Origin: Todiramphus chloris collaris
Lineage: Eukaryota > Chordata > Aves > Coraciiformes > Alcedinidae
Assembly: GCA_025345505.1 (NCBI GenBank)
Contig: JANVCC010000027.1
Span: forward strand, 1,766,140 to 1,830,139
Reading direction: 5' to 3'
DNA length: 64,000 nucleotides
A program made the translations under genes and the position numbers. Positions 14,101-24,337 of this stretch are shown here, one piece after another. Position 1 is the stretch's first letter, and every line of letters starts with the position of its first letter. The notes beneath the pieces are model-generated. The model saw only the letters and a program-made list of their open reading frames with translations. It did not search any database and had not been told where the DNA came from.

Positions 14101-17100
14101 ACAGGGGAGTATTTGCTCATGCACTCAGTTAACACTCAGCTCGCTGTTAAGATGGAACTGCACCTCTGGTGCTCCATAAGAAGCCTGTTCAAGGCCACAT
14201 CCTGATGCTAAGGTTGTGCTTAGGTGGGAGGTTGTGCTCTTCATGGGAGGCTTAGCGAAGTGTTTGGCAATGGGTTTTGGCTTCCTAGGGAGACTCACAA
14301 GGATAAACTGGGCTTTGGGAAACAAAACTTTGTTTAAATGCCTGTAGGTAACTAGTGTGTGCTTCGTTCACAGTGACAAGGTGCAGGCTATCTGTTACAT
14401 CCAGCTGACACGGCAGCTGGTGTCCTGTTCAGCTGATGGGGGAATTGCTGTTTGGAACATGGATATCAGTCGAGAAGAGGTAAGATCGTGTTATAGCTCA
14501 AAGATTTATTTTTTTAAGATGATAACTTTTCTGCTTTTCAGTGTCTGATGTGGCTTTAAGTCCGTTCTGCAGGCTGCTTGCTTCAGGTTGCCTGAAAGTT
14601 GAAGGCTGGCTGATAGTACTGCTCTGTCCTAGTGTCTGTCTATACTGTTGTAGGAGAGGGATTGCCAGGACAGGAGAAGTGCAGGACAGGCTTGGGACTG
14701 CTCCAAGTCTTTGTGAGACATGTTCACTGGGATGGCTACAGCCCCTGGTGCTGGAACACTCTAAAGCAGGCGAGGTTTTGCAATAAAGAATCTAATGGAC
14801 TGTGCTGCCACATTCTTGAAATCAGAAATTCTCAACACATGTCAAAGCAGGTAAAGGATTGAGATGCCATTTTTGAGATGCAGTTCAGAATGTAGAGATT
14901 CAGTCCCCAAATAACTTTCTGAAGACGTCAGTGTGCAGCAGCTGAGCCTGCCATGCATGTTCTTTCTGCATCAGCTTCTGTCGGTCCCAGGAGATGAAAT
15001 GATGTATGTTGCTGTTGTCTTTGGCTTAACTTTGTAGTCGCAAGACACTGATATTGTAACTGGCAAAACAAGTTGTCTGCTCTTCTAGATCTGCACACTG
15101 TAATTAAGGGATCTCCTAAATAATAATCTTCATACAATTAAAATAATGTGGTTAACTTAAGGCAGTTCTGTCTCCAAACTCACTGGAAAAACAATCAAGC
15201 CCAGTCTAAAAGCAAAGAAACTAAATGTTTGAAGAATGATGACCATACTGCTACTGAAGCATTAGTGAGCAAGTCATGATATCAGTATCTTCAAATCCTC
15301 ACTCATGCAGAAGACAGATTTTTTTCTGCTTGGAAGGAATGGTAACTCTGAGGGCTGAACTATTGGTCTCGGGCAGTTCCAACTGTACATCGGTAATAGC
15401 GCCAGTAGTGTTGTCAGGTTTCTACCTCCTGTTTAATGCCTGAAATTGAAGAGAGTAAGATGACATCCTGGTTTTCAGTTAGAGACACCAAGTGGGTTGT
15501 CTTCTCAAAACACGTATGAATTGCAAACTGCTGTTTTAAATAAGTGAAAGCGGTGATATGGAACATCTCACTTGGGGGGAGACTCATTTTCTCTGCTTTC
15601 CTCCTCCCACACACACTGGCCTTCTTACTACCTTGTACAATATTTTCCAGTAGCATGGGGGAAGGAAGAGGGTGCAATCAAGGTTGATGAGGTACAAACT
15701 GGACATCTGGTGTTAATAAATATTCATGGTGAGATGGTGGTGCAGCTGACAATACTGTGGATGTAAGTGAATTGAGGGGGGAAAAAAAGCGCCTTTGTTA
15801 TTCCAGCTTTCCTCCTGCTGGGTTTCAGGGAGGCTCCTCCATCAAGTATGTTCTCATTCAAGTCTATGTACCAAAACCAGCGTGCCTCTCTGTCCCTTAC
15901 AGGGATTCTCAGCTAGTCTCTCAGCATTGTAATAATGTTCAAAGCTTTATTTTCATTTGGCTTAGTCCATTTACTGGGGGGAAAAATATGCAGGTGGGAG
16001 AAGGGATGCTTAGGGAAGATGTGGGCATGATGGAAAATGCAGATGGGTTCTTAATTATTTCAAACTACACCCCTAGGGAAGCAGAAAAGATACTTCCAGA
16101 ATTTACTCCTCTTCTTAGAGGGGGTGGCTGCCTCACAGCTTCTGCAAGCAGAGCAGCAATCTTGGAGTGCCTGCAGCAAGTTTAATAACTTCAGATGTTT
16201 GAATTAGCTTTCTTATTGAGGCAGTAACATAACATAGTGCTGTGGGCTTCAAGTGTAGGAGGTGTGTGGGTAACAACTGTAGTCTTGGGTTTGGGTTTTT
16301 TCTTTTGCACTAAACTTCCTGTGTCCTATACCCCAGGCAATTTTGTAAAGTCCAGAGCTGAGACCGGGCATCTCTCCAAGTAAAAATTTACTTTGGGTTC
16401 TTAAAATGAACTTCCTTGGCTCTTGTATGAGGAAAAATAATTCTGATTGTTTGCACCCCTTGCTCTTTTGTAGGCTCCTCAATGGCTAGAAAGTGATTCC
16501 TGCCAGAAGTGTGAACAGCCTTTCTTCTGGAACATAAAGCAAATGTGGGACACGAAGACATTAGGGTTGAGACAGGTGAGATGGCTGTTTTGAGTGCTTA
16601 GTTGTGCTTTAGCAAGCATAAAACCACTAGAACTGTTAGAACTTTTAAACTGGTGGTATTTTTGCCGTTTTTGAAGCGAGGGTTTATTGAGAGGTGACAG
16701 CTTCTCAGCAGTGCTAAGCCACCTCCAAATGCTATGGAAGTTGTTGCATCAAACATCTGTCATGGGGCAAAGCAGGCTCCGCTAGGAGTCCTCTGCTGCA
16801 TTTCTCTGACTGTTTGTGTGTGCTGGAGCTGTGGACAGCTAATCCTCAAGTGTTGAAAAGCAGCACACAGTGCCTCGTAACGGAGCAAATTGCAGCCTAA
16901 TGTATTGTAGGGCACTCGGTTCAGTGAAGCTGTGGTGGCCCCAGGATTCCCTGAGCTGGAATGTGACAGCTTTCCAGACAGCTTTCTTTGTGGAGGGACT
17001 GGACAGGCACCAAGATACAAGCCTGCTTCTGACTACTTACTTCCCTGGCTGCTCGTTTCAACCCTCTTTTTCCCCTGCTCCTAGATGGAGCTTGCAAAAG

Positions 17101-18829
17101 AAGAGGATGGACAGGGAGGATGTGGAGGGAAACCCATTAATGGCCATTCAGAACTGCAGACTCTCTGGTTTAAGTTGCTTCCTAACATGTTGCTTCCTCA
17201 CAAGTTGCACAACACAAGCTTTATTCTTGTTCGGTGAACACTTGGTAAGGGTGATCAAAATATAGCAACTTACTCATTTTGTGTTTTCTCCTTCCTCCAT
17301 GTAGCATCACTGCAGGAAGTGTGGGCAAGCAGTCTGTGGCAAGTGCAGTACCAAACGGTCCAGTTACCCCATCATGGGATTCGAGTTCCAGGTCCGTGTC
17401 TGTGACTCCTGCTTTGACTCAATCAAGGATGAAGAGTGAGTATTAAGGAGTAGTTACTTCTGATAATAACGCCGAGGTGCAGAAACTCTTGTGCTTGCTC
17501 CATTTCCACCCCTGATGCTCCACAAACATGCCAAGCTGACTCTTTGCTCACAGGCCACCTTCACCTCGGGCAGGGATCCCTCAGTGGGCTCTACAAGCTT
17601 GTCTGGATCAGATGTGGCATTACAACTTATATCCACTTCATGTCTTCTTTCCATGAGCTCAGATCTAGAACTGAATAGTATTTGTCTTCACATTTCTGTT
17701 TAGTTGATGGCACTTCCAAGTGCTGCCTAGGCGCCTGTTGGTGCATCCCAGCTGTCAGGATGTCCACGTCAGCTCGTGTGCACTCCTGACAGCTCTTCCT
17801 CCAGAAATATTCTTCACAGCCCCCCATTACTGTCCCCATGCAGGCATTTTGGATTAAACATCGGTTTGCTGTCTCAAACTCTTCTTAGCTGTAAGAACCC
17901 ATCTTTTCATCTTGATAAGAACAACACTTCATTGTTCACTGTCTTGTCACCTCCTTGGACACCTGGAGTGCTAAAGGACCGATGTAATCAGATGACAATT
18001 CTTGGGGTGGGTTTTTTGGGGTGTTTGGGTTTTTTGTTGCTGTTTATTGGCTTTTTTTGTTGGGTTTTTTGGGTTTTGGTTGGGCTTTTTGAGAAATGGG
18101 TGTGCTGTGCCTTAGCTAACTCAGTATAGCCAGCAGGAAAAACTTAACTTTTAAGTTTATTTTGTGCTGCTATGATGCCATCAAGCTTCACCTGACGGGT
18201 GGCGCTCATTTGGATTGTTCTTGTGTAGCCGGACTTCCTTGGCAACCTTTCATGAAGGAAAACACAACATTTCACACATGTCCATGGACATCTCCAGAGG
18301 GCTTATGGTGACTTGTGGGAGCGACCGGATTGTGAAGGTATTCATGGACCTCTTTCCTGCCTTTAATAGAGATACTTAAGAGAGAGTTAATGTTTGTATA
18401 TGGTTTTGTATATAGGTTTTATGACCTGCAACTCCACTGCATGTAGGCTAGGGGTCAGAACTGGGTACTGATGGTGTCCTCTGGACAAACAGGGCAGTAG
18501 GAGAATCTGCTGGTGGCCTTAGACACAGAGAAACGTGCAGGCTTCCTTTGCTCTGAGCTCCCTGGCTTCTTGAAGCATTGCCACTAAAAGTGCTGGTCAT
18601 GAGATAGCCATGTAGAACTTGGACTGATGTCAAATCTGGCCAAGCAGAGTTTAAACAGGATGTGTTGCCATGTGTCCAGAGTGGTCTTCATTTCCTTCTA
18701 CACCTCTGAAGAAATCCATCTTGGGTCTTACAGTAACACGATGTCATTCTCCACCATATTTTCTTCCAGATCTGGGACATGACGCCTGTAGTTGGTTGCA
18801 GCCTTGCAACTGGCTTCTCTTCCCGCTGA
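5085..18829 (+). CDS. WDFY1: WDFY1, WD repeat and FYVE domain-containing protein 1 (11 of 12 coding exons)
   Basis: Joined exons: 5085-5152, 6134-6207, 7216-7270, 8546-8696, 10998-11110, 12759-12885, 14374-14479, 16474-16575, 17305-17435, 18229-18337, 18770-18829. All junctions are GT-AG and keep frame, giving residues 47-410 of a 410-residue protein, the family length; exon 1 is outside the window. WD40 repeats fill the N-terminal two thirds, a FYVE zinc finger lies at about 281-352, and a final WD repeat follows it. Known family role: the FYVE domain binds PI3P on early endosomes, and mammalian WDFY1 recruits TRIF to TLR3/TLR4. It is WDFY1 rather than WDFY2 because of diagnostic stretches such as [16 protein letters not shown] and [13 protein letters not shown], and because AP1S3 is next. 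No frameshift or stop was seen. Confidence 0.96.
5153..6133 (+). other. WDFY1: WDFY1 intron 2
   Basis: GT-AG intron of 981 bp, phase 1. No repeat, RNA gene or other exon was recognised. Confidence 0.85.
6134..6207 (+). CDS. WDFY1: WDFY1 coding exon 3
   Basis: Completes Ser69, then residues 70-93 ([20 protein letters not shown]...), part of WD repeat 2. Acceptor TTTGACAG, donor GTAAGC. The [11 protein letters not shown] stretch separates WDFY1 from WDFY2. Confidence 0.95.
6208..7215 (+). other. WDFY1: WDFY1 intron 3
   Basis: GT-AG, phase 0, 1008 bp. It contains an antisense CR1-type fragment from 6787; the rest shows nothing recognisable. Confidence 0.85.
6787..6860 (-). mobile_element. CR1-type fragment, antisense
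   Basis: CTAGGATCCCAGGTTGGAAG with GGGACCACAAGGATCATC is a CR1-type 3' end read in reverse. The element may run further right, but the similarity fades. Confidence 0.6.
7216..7270 (+). CDS. WDFY1: WDFY1 coding exon 4
   Basis: Short exon encoding residues 94-111 ([18 protein letters not shown]) plus the first base of Ala112. It continues WD repeat 2. Acceptor TTTCAG, donor GTAAGC. At 55 nt it is too short to stand out as an open frame and was placed by homology and phase. Confidence 0.94.
7271..8545 (+). other. WDFY1: WDFY1 intron 4
   Basis: GT-AG, phase 1, 1275 bp. A faint resemblance to a CR1 3' end near 8110-8145 is too degraded to call. Nothing else was seen. Confidence 0.8.
8546..8696 (+). 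CDS. WDFY1: WDFY1 coding exon 5
   Basis: Completes Ala112, then residues 113-161 ([20 protein letters not shown]...) and two bases of Gln162. It carries WD repeat 3 and the start of repeat 4. The exon must end at CTACA for the reading frame to continue into exon 6, which puts the donor at 8697: GTATCCTTC, a U12-type signal rather than GTRAGT. Confidence 0.94.
8697..10997 (+). other. WDFY1: WDFY1 intron 5, U12-type (minor spliceosome)
   Basis: The donor GTATCCTTC (8697-8705) matches the U12 consensus RTATCCTTT closely. Just before the acceptor, TCTCCTTGAC (10978-10987) matches the U12 branch consensus TTCCTTRAY; the likely branch A at 10986 is 11 nt from the last base of the AG. No long polypyrimidine tract lies between branch and acceptor. 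The intron is 2301 bp, phase 2, and carries a CR1 copy at 9217-9660. Confidence 0.88.
9217..9660 (+). mobile_element. CR1 3' end, sense, 444 bp (group A)
   Basis: Runs from GGGGCTGTTCAGCTGGAGAA through GACAGGACAAGGGGCAATGG and GGCCCAGGCTACCCAGAGAGG to CAGATCATCTCCAGAGGGCC and TTCTGTGATT. These are conserved CR1 ORF2-end and 3' UTR landmarks. It lies in the U12-type intron of WDFY1, 5' truncated as usual. Open frames over it on both strands are part of the element. Confidence 0.9.
10998..11110 (+). CDS. WDFY1: WDFY1 coding exon 6
   Basis: Completes Gln162, then residues 163-199 ([20 protein letters not shown]...) and one base of Gly200. It carries most of WD repeat 4. Acceptor TGTTCAG, donor GTAAGA. 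The strongly conserved [17 protein letters not shown] stretch is intact. Confidence 0.95.
11111..12758 (+). other. WDFY1: WDFY1 intron 6
   Basis: GT-AG, phase 1, 1648 bp. No repeat element or RNA gene was recognised. Confidence 0.85.
12759..12885 (+). CDS. WDFY1: WDFY1 coding exon 7
   Basis: Completes Gly200, then residues 201-241 ([20 protein letters not shown]...) and two bases of His242. It carries WD repeat 5 with a textbook closing strand IIMWDIGG. Acceptor TTCCTAG, donor GTATGT. Confidence 0.95.
12886..14373 (+). other. WDFY1: WDFY1 intron 7
   Basis: GT-AG, phase 2, 1488 bp. Nothing recognisable was found in it. Confidence 0.85.
14374..14479 (+). CDS. WDFY1: WDFY1 coding exon 8
   Basis: Completes His242, then residues 243-277 ([20 protein letters not shown]...). 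It is WD repeat 6, ending [12 protein letters not shown]. Acceptor TTCACAG, donor GTAAGA. The exon ends in phase 0 at the border between the propeller and the FYVE finger. Confidence 0.95.
14480..16473 (+). other. WDFY1: WDFY1 intron 8
   Basis: GT-AG, phase 0, 1994 bp. Open frames such as 15757-16185 show no recognisable protein. No repeat was called. Confidence 0.85.
16474..16575 (+). CDS. WDFY1: WDFY1 coding exon 9 (FYVE domain, first half)
   Basis: Thirty-four codons, residues 278-311 ([20 protein letters not shown]...). It carries the FYVE WxxxD-type start (Trp281, Asp285), the first zinc-ligand pair Cys287/Cys290, and the Arg310 before the RQHHCRKCG core. Acceptor TTTTGTAG, donor GTGAGA. 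Both ends are phase 0. Confidence 0.96.
16576..17304 (+). other. WDFY1: WDFY1 intron 9
   Basis: GT-AG, phase 0, 729 bp. It splits the RQ|HHCRKCG core of the FYVE finger. No repeat was seen. Confidence 0.85.
17305..17435 (+). CDS. WDFY1: WDFY1 coding exon 10 (FYVE domain, second half)
   Basis: Residues 312-354 ([20 protein letters not shown]...) plus two bases of Asp355. Remaining zinc ligands: Cys314, Cys317, Cys322, Cys325, Cys344, Cys347. With Cys287/Cys290 all eight are present, so PI3P binding should be retained. Acceptor CATGTAG, donor GTGAGT. Confidence 0.96.
17436..18228 (+). other. WDFY1: WDFY1 intron 10
   Basis: GT-AG, phase 2, 793 bp. It contains a G/T-only-like tract at about 18004-18090, listed separately. 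Confidence 0.85.
18004..18090 (+). repeat. G/T-rich low-complexity tract
   Basis: Runs of T alternate with GGG or GGGG over about 85 bp in intron 10, ending some 140 bp upstream of exon 11. The strand read by transcription is G/U rich. There is no clean repeat unit. Confidence 0.7.
18229..18337 (+). CDS. WDFY1: WDFY1 coding exon 11
   Basis: Completes Asp355, then residues 356-391 ([20 protein letters not shown]...). It starts the last WD repeat. Acceptor TTGTGTAG. The donor GTATTC is weak for a U2 intron and is not U12-like, but frame continuity to the next exon supports it. Confidence 0.94.
18338..18769 (+). other. WDFY1: WDFY1 intron 11
   Basis: GT-AG, phase 0, 432 bp, with the acceptor in TTTTCTTCCAG. 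Nothing else was recognised. Confidence 0.85.
18770..18829 (+). CDS. WDFY1: WDFY1 coding exon 12 (C-terminus and stop)
   Basis: Encodes residues 392-410 ([19 protein letters not shown]), then TGA at 18827-18829. [17 protein letters not shown] is the conserved WDFY1 end and closes the last WD repeat. Confidence 0.95.
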   Translation: MWDMTPVVGCSLATGFSSR

Positions 18830-20014
18830 CCTGCTCCCCAACAGGTTTATGCACCTTATGTACAGCAATACGCACCGACCGAATGGAATCCTCCTTAAGA
18901 ATATTACCGCCAACACTGGTTGCTTGATTCAGCTCCTGCTGCTGTTCCGGGATGGACGGTCACCTTTGTAGAGCACGGCTTTTCTGTTGGGCTCACCAAG
19001 AACCTCCTTGGTGCGGAAGCGGGGTTTGGCAGCCTCTTGGACTGATGTCACACAGCTTACCCACGATACGACACCTCGGTGGAAGGAGCTCTTGTTTCTC
19101 GGTTTCCATGTGTAGTGTTAACCATGTGCTGTCTCTGCTGATATATCTTGTACGGACACCTTGTAGCTAAAACGTGATCAGAGCAAAATGAGTGTAGTAA
19201 ATTCAATTTGTGCAACTAGTCCAATAACTGATTCTCTCTTCCAAAAAGCAGTTCAGTAGAAATACTTTTGAGCAGTCGTCGTCGTCTAAACTGCCTCCAA
19301 AAGGTATGTTGGTTATTCCTATGGAAGGAGGAGGTATGTCAGAGTGGCAGGTAGCTTCTTCCCGGTGAGGTAGTCAGAGAACCTTTGATCACACAAGATT
19401 TCCTTTTATTGGCTTTCTTGGAGTGTTTTGTCTTCGAGTTCTTAGTGACATCAGTGTTGTGGGACAGCTGTTCTGTTTAGGTAGCTGGTGAGTCTTTGAA
19501 CAATTCTAGGCTCTCTAGGTAGTATTTTAGCATAGCTAATTAACTCCCCTAGTCATTAATGAAAATGTGCAGCCCAGCTACTGTAAAGACGGGCCGTAGG
19601 TACGAGCCGTGTGCTTTGACAGCTCTTCGATGCTCTTAGACTGGGAAGCAGAGCAAGTCTGCCTTGTGAAATGTAACGGCCAAGGGAAAACTGGCCAGCT
19701 ATATTTTAGAGACTTTGTCCTGTGGAAAGGCTGATATTCCTTTAAGGGTAGGGAACCCATCTCTGCTAAAGTGCAGCATACATTCAAATACTGCCTTGGT
19801 GTTGCTTAAAGAAATACTGAGCAATAATTACTGAGGCACAGAGCAGCTGCCTTCCCCCCCCTGCACCTAGGTTTTTTAATCCTGGATACTGTATCAATCC
19901 TTTCCTCTTTATCCATCCTTTCCTTTTCCAAAGCTGAGAAGTACAAAGACGAGCTGCAAGGCTTTTATGACTGGGCAGTTGGCACGGACAGGAAATAACT
20001 GGTGAGGTACTGTC

Positions 20015-20020
20015 AATAAA
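20015..20020 (+). terminator. candidate poly(A) signal of WDFY1
   Basis: AATAAA followed within 5-30 nt by a GU-rich stretch (GGTCTGTCTGTTGTGTG), the layout of a working cleavage site. It is about 1.2 kb after the stop codon. Confidence 0.4.
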
Positions 20021-20534
20021 TTGGTCTGTCTGTTGTGTGAATTTGTTACATTTGAACACTGTGAGGAGGACTTATTTTGAAACTGAAAAGGTTTCAAACA
20101 CCAAGTTTAAACTTGGAGCTCTTGAGATTTTCTGCAAACAGTCGCATACGTGCAAGGACAAAAAAATGTGAGTAGGTCAGCTGGTGTTGCACAACTACCA
20201 GAGGCTTAAGGGTTGGACTGTCTTTTATTTACAGCAACAATCAAGTGGTGCTATGAGCGTTGGTGGCTTCGAGTCCTTGGTATGTCACTTGACACTGAGG
20301 GTCTGCACTGGACCATGCTGTAGGCTGAAATAGATGGTGATCCTGGTATCGTTAACGCCTCAAGATTTGCTTGCAACTTTAAGCCAAAAAGCTGATAGTC
20401 TCCAAAGGGCGTTAGAATCCAGAATACATTAGTTACTGGCATTTTAGATCTGGCTTTGTCTGCCTTTCCATGGGCCTTCTCTGGCAGTTCTGCAAAGAGT
20501 CTTATGATTTGTTAGGTTTATTGGGCCACTGAAG

Positions 20535-20540
20535 AATAAA
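20535..20540 (+). terminator. candidate poly(A) signal of WDFY1
   Basis: AATAAA with U/GU-rich sequence downstream (about 20560-20590). It is an alternative to the signal at 20015. Confidence 0.3.
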
Positions 20541-21619
20541 CAGATCCCTCTGTTGTGGAATCCCTGATCTTGTCTTGCCTTTGTGTGGGGATTTAGTACT
20601 CGTCACACCCATCTGATTGATCCTGCGCTACATGCTGTAGAGCTTGTGGTCTTTGTGATGGCTTATTTTGAAGTGACTGAGAGAAAATCAGCTTGTGCTG
20701 GAAAAAAGTTGCCTCTTTTTGCTCTGAAGGCCTTCACCCTTGTAAATTAGGAAGGAAACTGAGCAGTTGAGGGGTGATAGGCCCTGATAATGCTCTGGAT
20801 TCACTTCCAGACTCCTTCCTGTCTGGCTATGAAAGGCAGTGGAAGGTTTCCTGGCAGCACTTAAGGCAGAGCATGAGTTACATCACTAGAGCTATCAAAG
20901 ATCCTGCAGTGGTAGGTGAGGAGGATCTAGGGTCATGAGTTAAGCTAGGAGATGGATGTAGACATGGGGTAAATAGTTTATTTTTCAAACCAGATGCTCC
21001 AAAGCTGACACCAATGACACTGAGGGGTAACTCCTTTGCCACTAGCACTCCTGAGCCTCAGCTGTCTTAGTTGTAGTCAACATGCCCCTGCTCAGCGTGC
21101 AGCTCCCCACTTCCCTGTGAATACTTCCTCTGCTTCTTTATGTTGTGGTTTTGCCACTAGATAATATATTCTCTACTACGTATTGTTAAACCTAAGGAAT
21201 CTATTTTCTATAATTGATAAAGATAGTGTCAGTTCAGCTACAATGAGACAATTACGGCTGTTAAATCATTAGTCATTGAAGTATACTCGTAGTGTTGAGT
21301 GAGTAATGCTTACAGACCACTAAAGAGACAGTGGTTTTTGTTTCCAAACAACTCTTTTGAAGGCACATAGTCTCTCCTGGATCTGAACGTGCTCCAGTTG
21401 CATCAGTTCAAGCGTGCAGTGACTGAGAAGGCTCAATTTGAAGCATTACTAATCTGGCCTGTATAACCTCCTTCACTGGGGCAGGGAAGGGGATCAAAGG
21501 GTACTAACATGTGATAATTCTTCAGTCGTTGTATTTCTGTACCCTGTGTAGTTAAGAGATGCTAGAAAAAATCTGTCCCTTGCTCCTTGTCTGTTTTTTT
21601 AAACTTTGATTACATGTAC

Positions 21620-21625
21620 AATAAA
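21620..21625 (+). terminator. candidate distal poly(A) signal of WDFY1
   Basis: AATAAA preceded by a T-rich run and by TGTA (21614), a CFIm-type upstream element. The GU-rich downstream element is weak. Confidence 0.35.
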
Positions 21626-22875
21626 ATATTTCTTGATATTCACTTAGTCCATTTGGATGATCCATTTTTCTTCCCTTCTGCGACTGCACAACCCCTGCTG
21701 TATGCTTTGGATGCTCCTTTACCTTACCCCTTTCCAAATTCTAGGTTGGAGGGAAAACTTGTTAGATGTGTTGTACTGGAGTGGGGTTGAACCAGTGAGC
21801 TGAGACAAACAACTGCTGCGTGGCCCCATCTAAGGATGTATAACACTGCCCTGTGCCCTGCTTGACAGCTCATATAGGCCCCCTCCCTCATTTGTCTGGT
21901 TTCCCTCAACACTTCTGCAATGGTTCTTCTGATGCAGAGTATCAGAGGCTCTGCCCCTTCCCTGAGACCCCTTGGGCCTGGCTGGGCTGGTAGAGAAATA
22001 CTGATTTTTGTGGTGGATGGGATGATGTACAACATGCTGTATACAGAAACTGCAGCTGCTAGTGCTGATTGCACTTGGCTGCTGATATTCTCTCAGAGAA
22101 AGGAGCTGGGAAGCATCATTGTTTCTTGCGGTTCTTCACAACCTTCACCAGCTCAAATACAGCACTGACTGGCTTTGGTAAAACCCGGTATGCCTGAATG
22201 TTGGCCTGTCAACATGTGCTGTAGCTCACTGCTCCTCCCATGGCTATTCTTGAGCAACAGAAGGAATCTAGAAGGGTTTCACAAACTCTTTGCACCTCAG
22301 AAGGGTGACTGAACACCCTGTGTAGTGTATAATACTGTAATTTTATTTTTTAATAAGACCCATCTCATTTTGGTCAGTTTAAACTTCTTATCATTCCTGA
22401 GGCAAAATACCCTGGCTTCTAGTCCCAACCAAAACTGACTGGAAACAAGGGAGCTGTTACTGATGGAGAGCTGGAAAAGCCAGTTCAGAGCCTGCTGGTG
22501 ACTGTCTTAAGTCGAATGAATGCCAGATGAGGGAAACTCACAAATGTTTGATAGCCAGGCATGGTGTCCTTATAGTAGAAGCACCAAAATACTGGGTTTT
22601 TTAAATGACAACACACAGTTGATCACTTCTCACATTCCTCAGATTCCAGAGAAGCTGACAAGTTGTATGGACTGAAGGGTTTTCTTGATTTGGCCTTGAA
22701 TTTATTCATGGGAGAGTTTTGGAATGTGCTGGGTGCAGGAAAGGGGGGCAGTTTTGTAGCTGTGGTGACCTGGCAGCTCTGGGTTAGTTATTAATACCTA
22801 AAAATGATGATAGCTGAACAGATTCCAAGGCATTGGTTGCATCTCTTTAGCAATGGAAGGAAGTGTTGAAATAGT

Positions 22876-22881
22876 AATAAA
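22876..22881 (+). terminator. candidate distal poly(A) signal
   Basis: AATAAA in an AT-rich context about 4 kb after the WDFY1 stop. It could be chance. Confidence 0.2.
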
Positions 22882-24337
22882 ATCTATACAATTTATTGTC
22901 CATAAAATTAAATAGAAAATGTTTTGTCAAATAATAACTGGAAATATATGGAGTCAGTAGAAACTTTGCTTCTACTTTTCTAGCATGAGCCTTTCCCCAC
23001 CCAACTCACAGGCAGCTGGGAGTTGGTGAAACTTGTTGCCCTCCAACTCACTTGTGTACCCAGAGTCTCTTGCCAGTTTTACTCCATAATCTGTGCTCAC
23101 ACAGAAATTGAACCATATTCTTTGGCTTTTGACATGTTATACTAACTTGGGTGGGATCGGCTGGCCCATCTGTAACATACTTGGTATGTTCATTCCTAAA
23201 TTGTGACACATTCCAATTTCTGTCACAGAGATACCACGCGCTGCCGTAGGTCTATCACTGAATTGCTGAGTAAATCCGGTTGGTTTTGTTTACAAAATCT
23301 TCTGCCCTTTGCCTTGTTTCTAGGGAAAAGCACAGTACAGGGTATAACTTGCTCCTAGCTTTGCTGCTGTAGCTGTCCTTTGAAGAAGATACTATGACTC
23401 TTGCTATCTCCATTTATCTTTTTGAAGCCTGTTTTCCTTATGGCTTCAGCTGCTCTCAAAATCCACATGCGTGTAGCTGTCAAAACTCTTTAAGTGCTCA
23501 TGAGCTCAAGTGCACTCCTGTTTTGCTACTCAGGAGTGGGCACTGCTTGCTAATGTTCCTTGATGTTGGTGCTGCGTAGCTGTAGCTGGTTTTCTGCTCT
23601 AGTGCTGTCCTTTGTTCTCTGTCCTCATTCATTTCTCTTTCTTTTTCTCTTAGTTTATGGCTCCTTCTTCAGGTTTCCTGCACCAGCAGCAAGTCCATGT
23701 TGGAGTTCAGCTCCTTGGGACAAGCAATAGCAGCACTTGAAGCCCAACTGAACTGCTTGCCTGAGCCTCCTGATCTATTGTAAGGTGGGGCTGGCCTTAG
23801 AGTGGCTGAATGAAAGATGACTGAGGCAGCAGACGTAGAAGGTAAGTGTCTTTTAGGAAACAACCCGTTACTTCCTCCTTGGTTACAAGACTCCACAGCA
23901 AAACAGCCTTAACTTGCCCTCCTGTTTGCTGCGGCCTTTGCAGGTTGAAAAAAGAATACTGTAAAATTCTTACAGCCGTGCAGGGTCCTAGCCAAGTGGT
24001 GGATGGTAGAGATTGCAGTCGTGGCGATGGGTAGGTCTGGGATTGATGGGGCTGTCAAGGGTACTTGGAGGTTTTGGAGAGCGTTGGGGTGATTGCTGTA
24101 AGGACAGAGAAACGTTGCGCGCATCTGAATGGGCTGAACGTGCCAAGGTGGTACAACCAGGGTGGAAAGAGAAAAACATGAAAGAACCCGAGGGAAGGTG
24201 GCGAGGGCAAGGACCTGAGCCGTGTTGTGGTCAGAGCACGGAGAGCCTTGATTTGAGGGGCGGTAAGGAAGGAGGTTGTGGATCTACTCCACAGTTGCTA
24301 ATTCAACTGGACACAAGGGGGCTACAACAGCGTGTTT

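Larger units (their letters stand above)
18830..22900 (+). other. WDFY1: WDFY1 3' UTR and downstream sequence, end not fixed
   Basis: Unique sequence follows the stop codon, with several polyadenylation-signal candidates (20015, 20535, 21620, 22876). The UTR could be about 1.2 to 4 kb depending on which is used. No CR1 copy or other coding exon was recognised in this span. Confidence 0.5.

Noticed and set aside
14990-15055. C/D-box snoRNA-like words in WDFY1 intron 8
   Set aside because: The C box is imperfect, no terminal stem was found, and no snoRNA is known to me in this gene.
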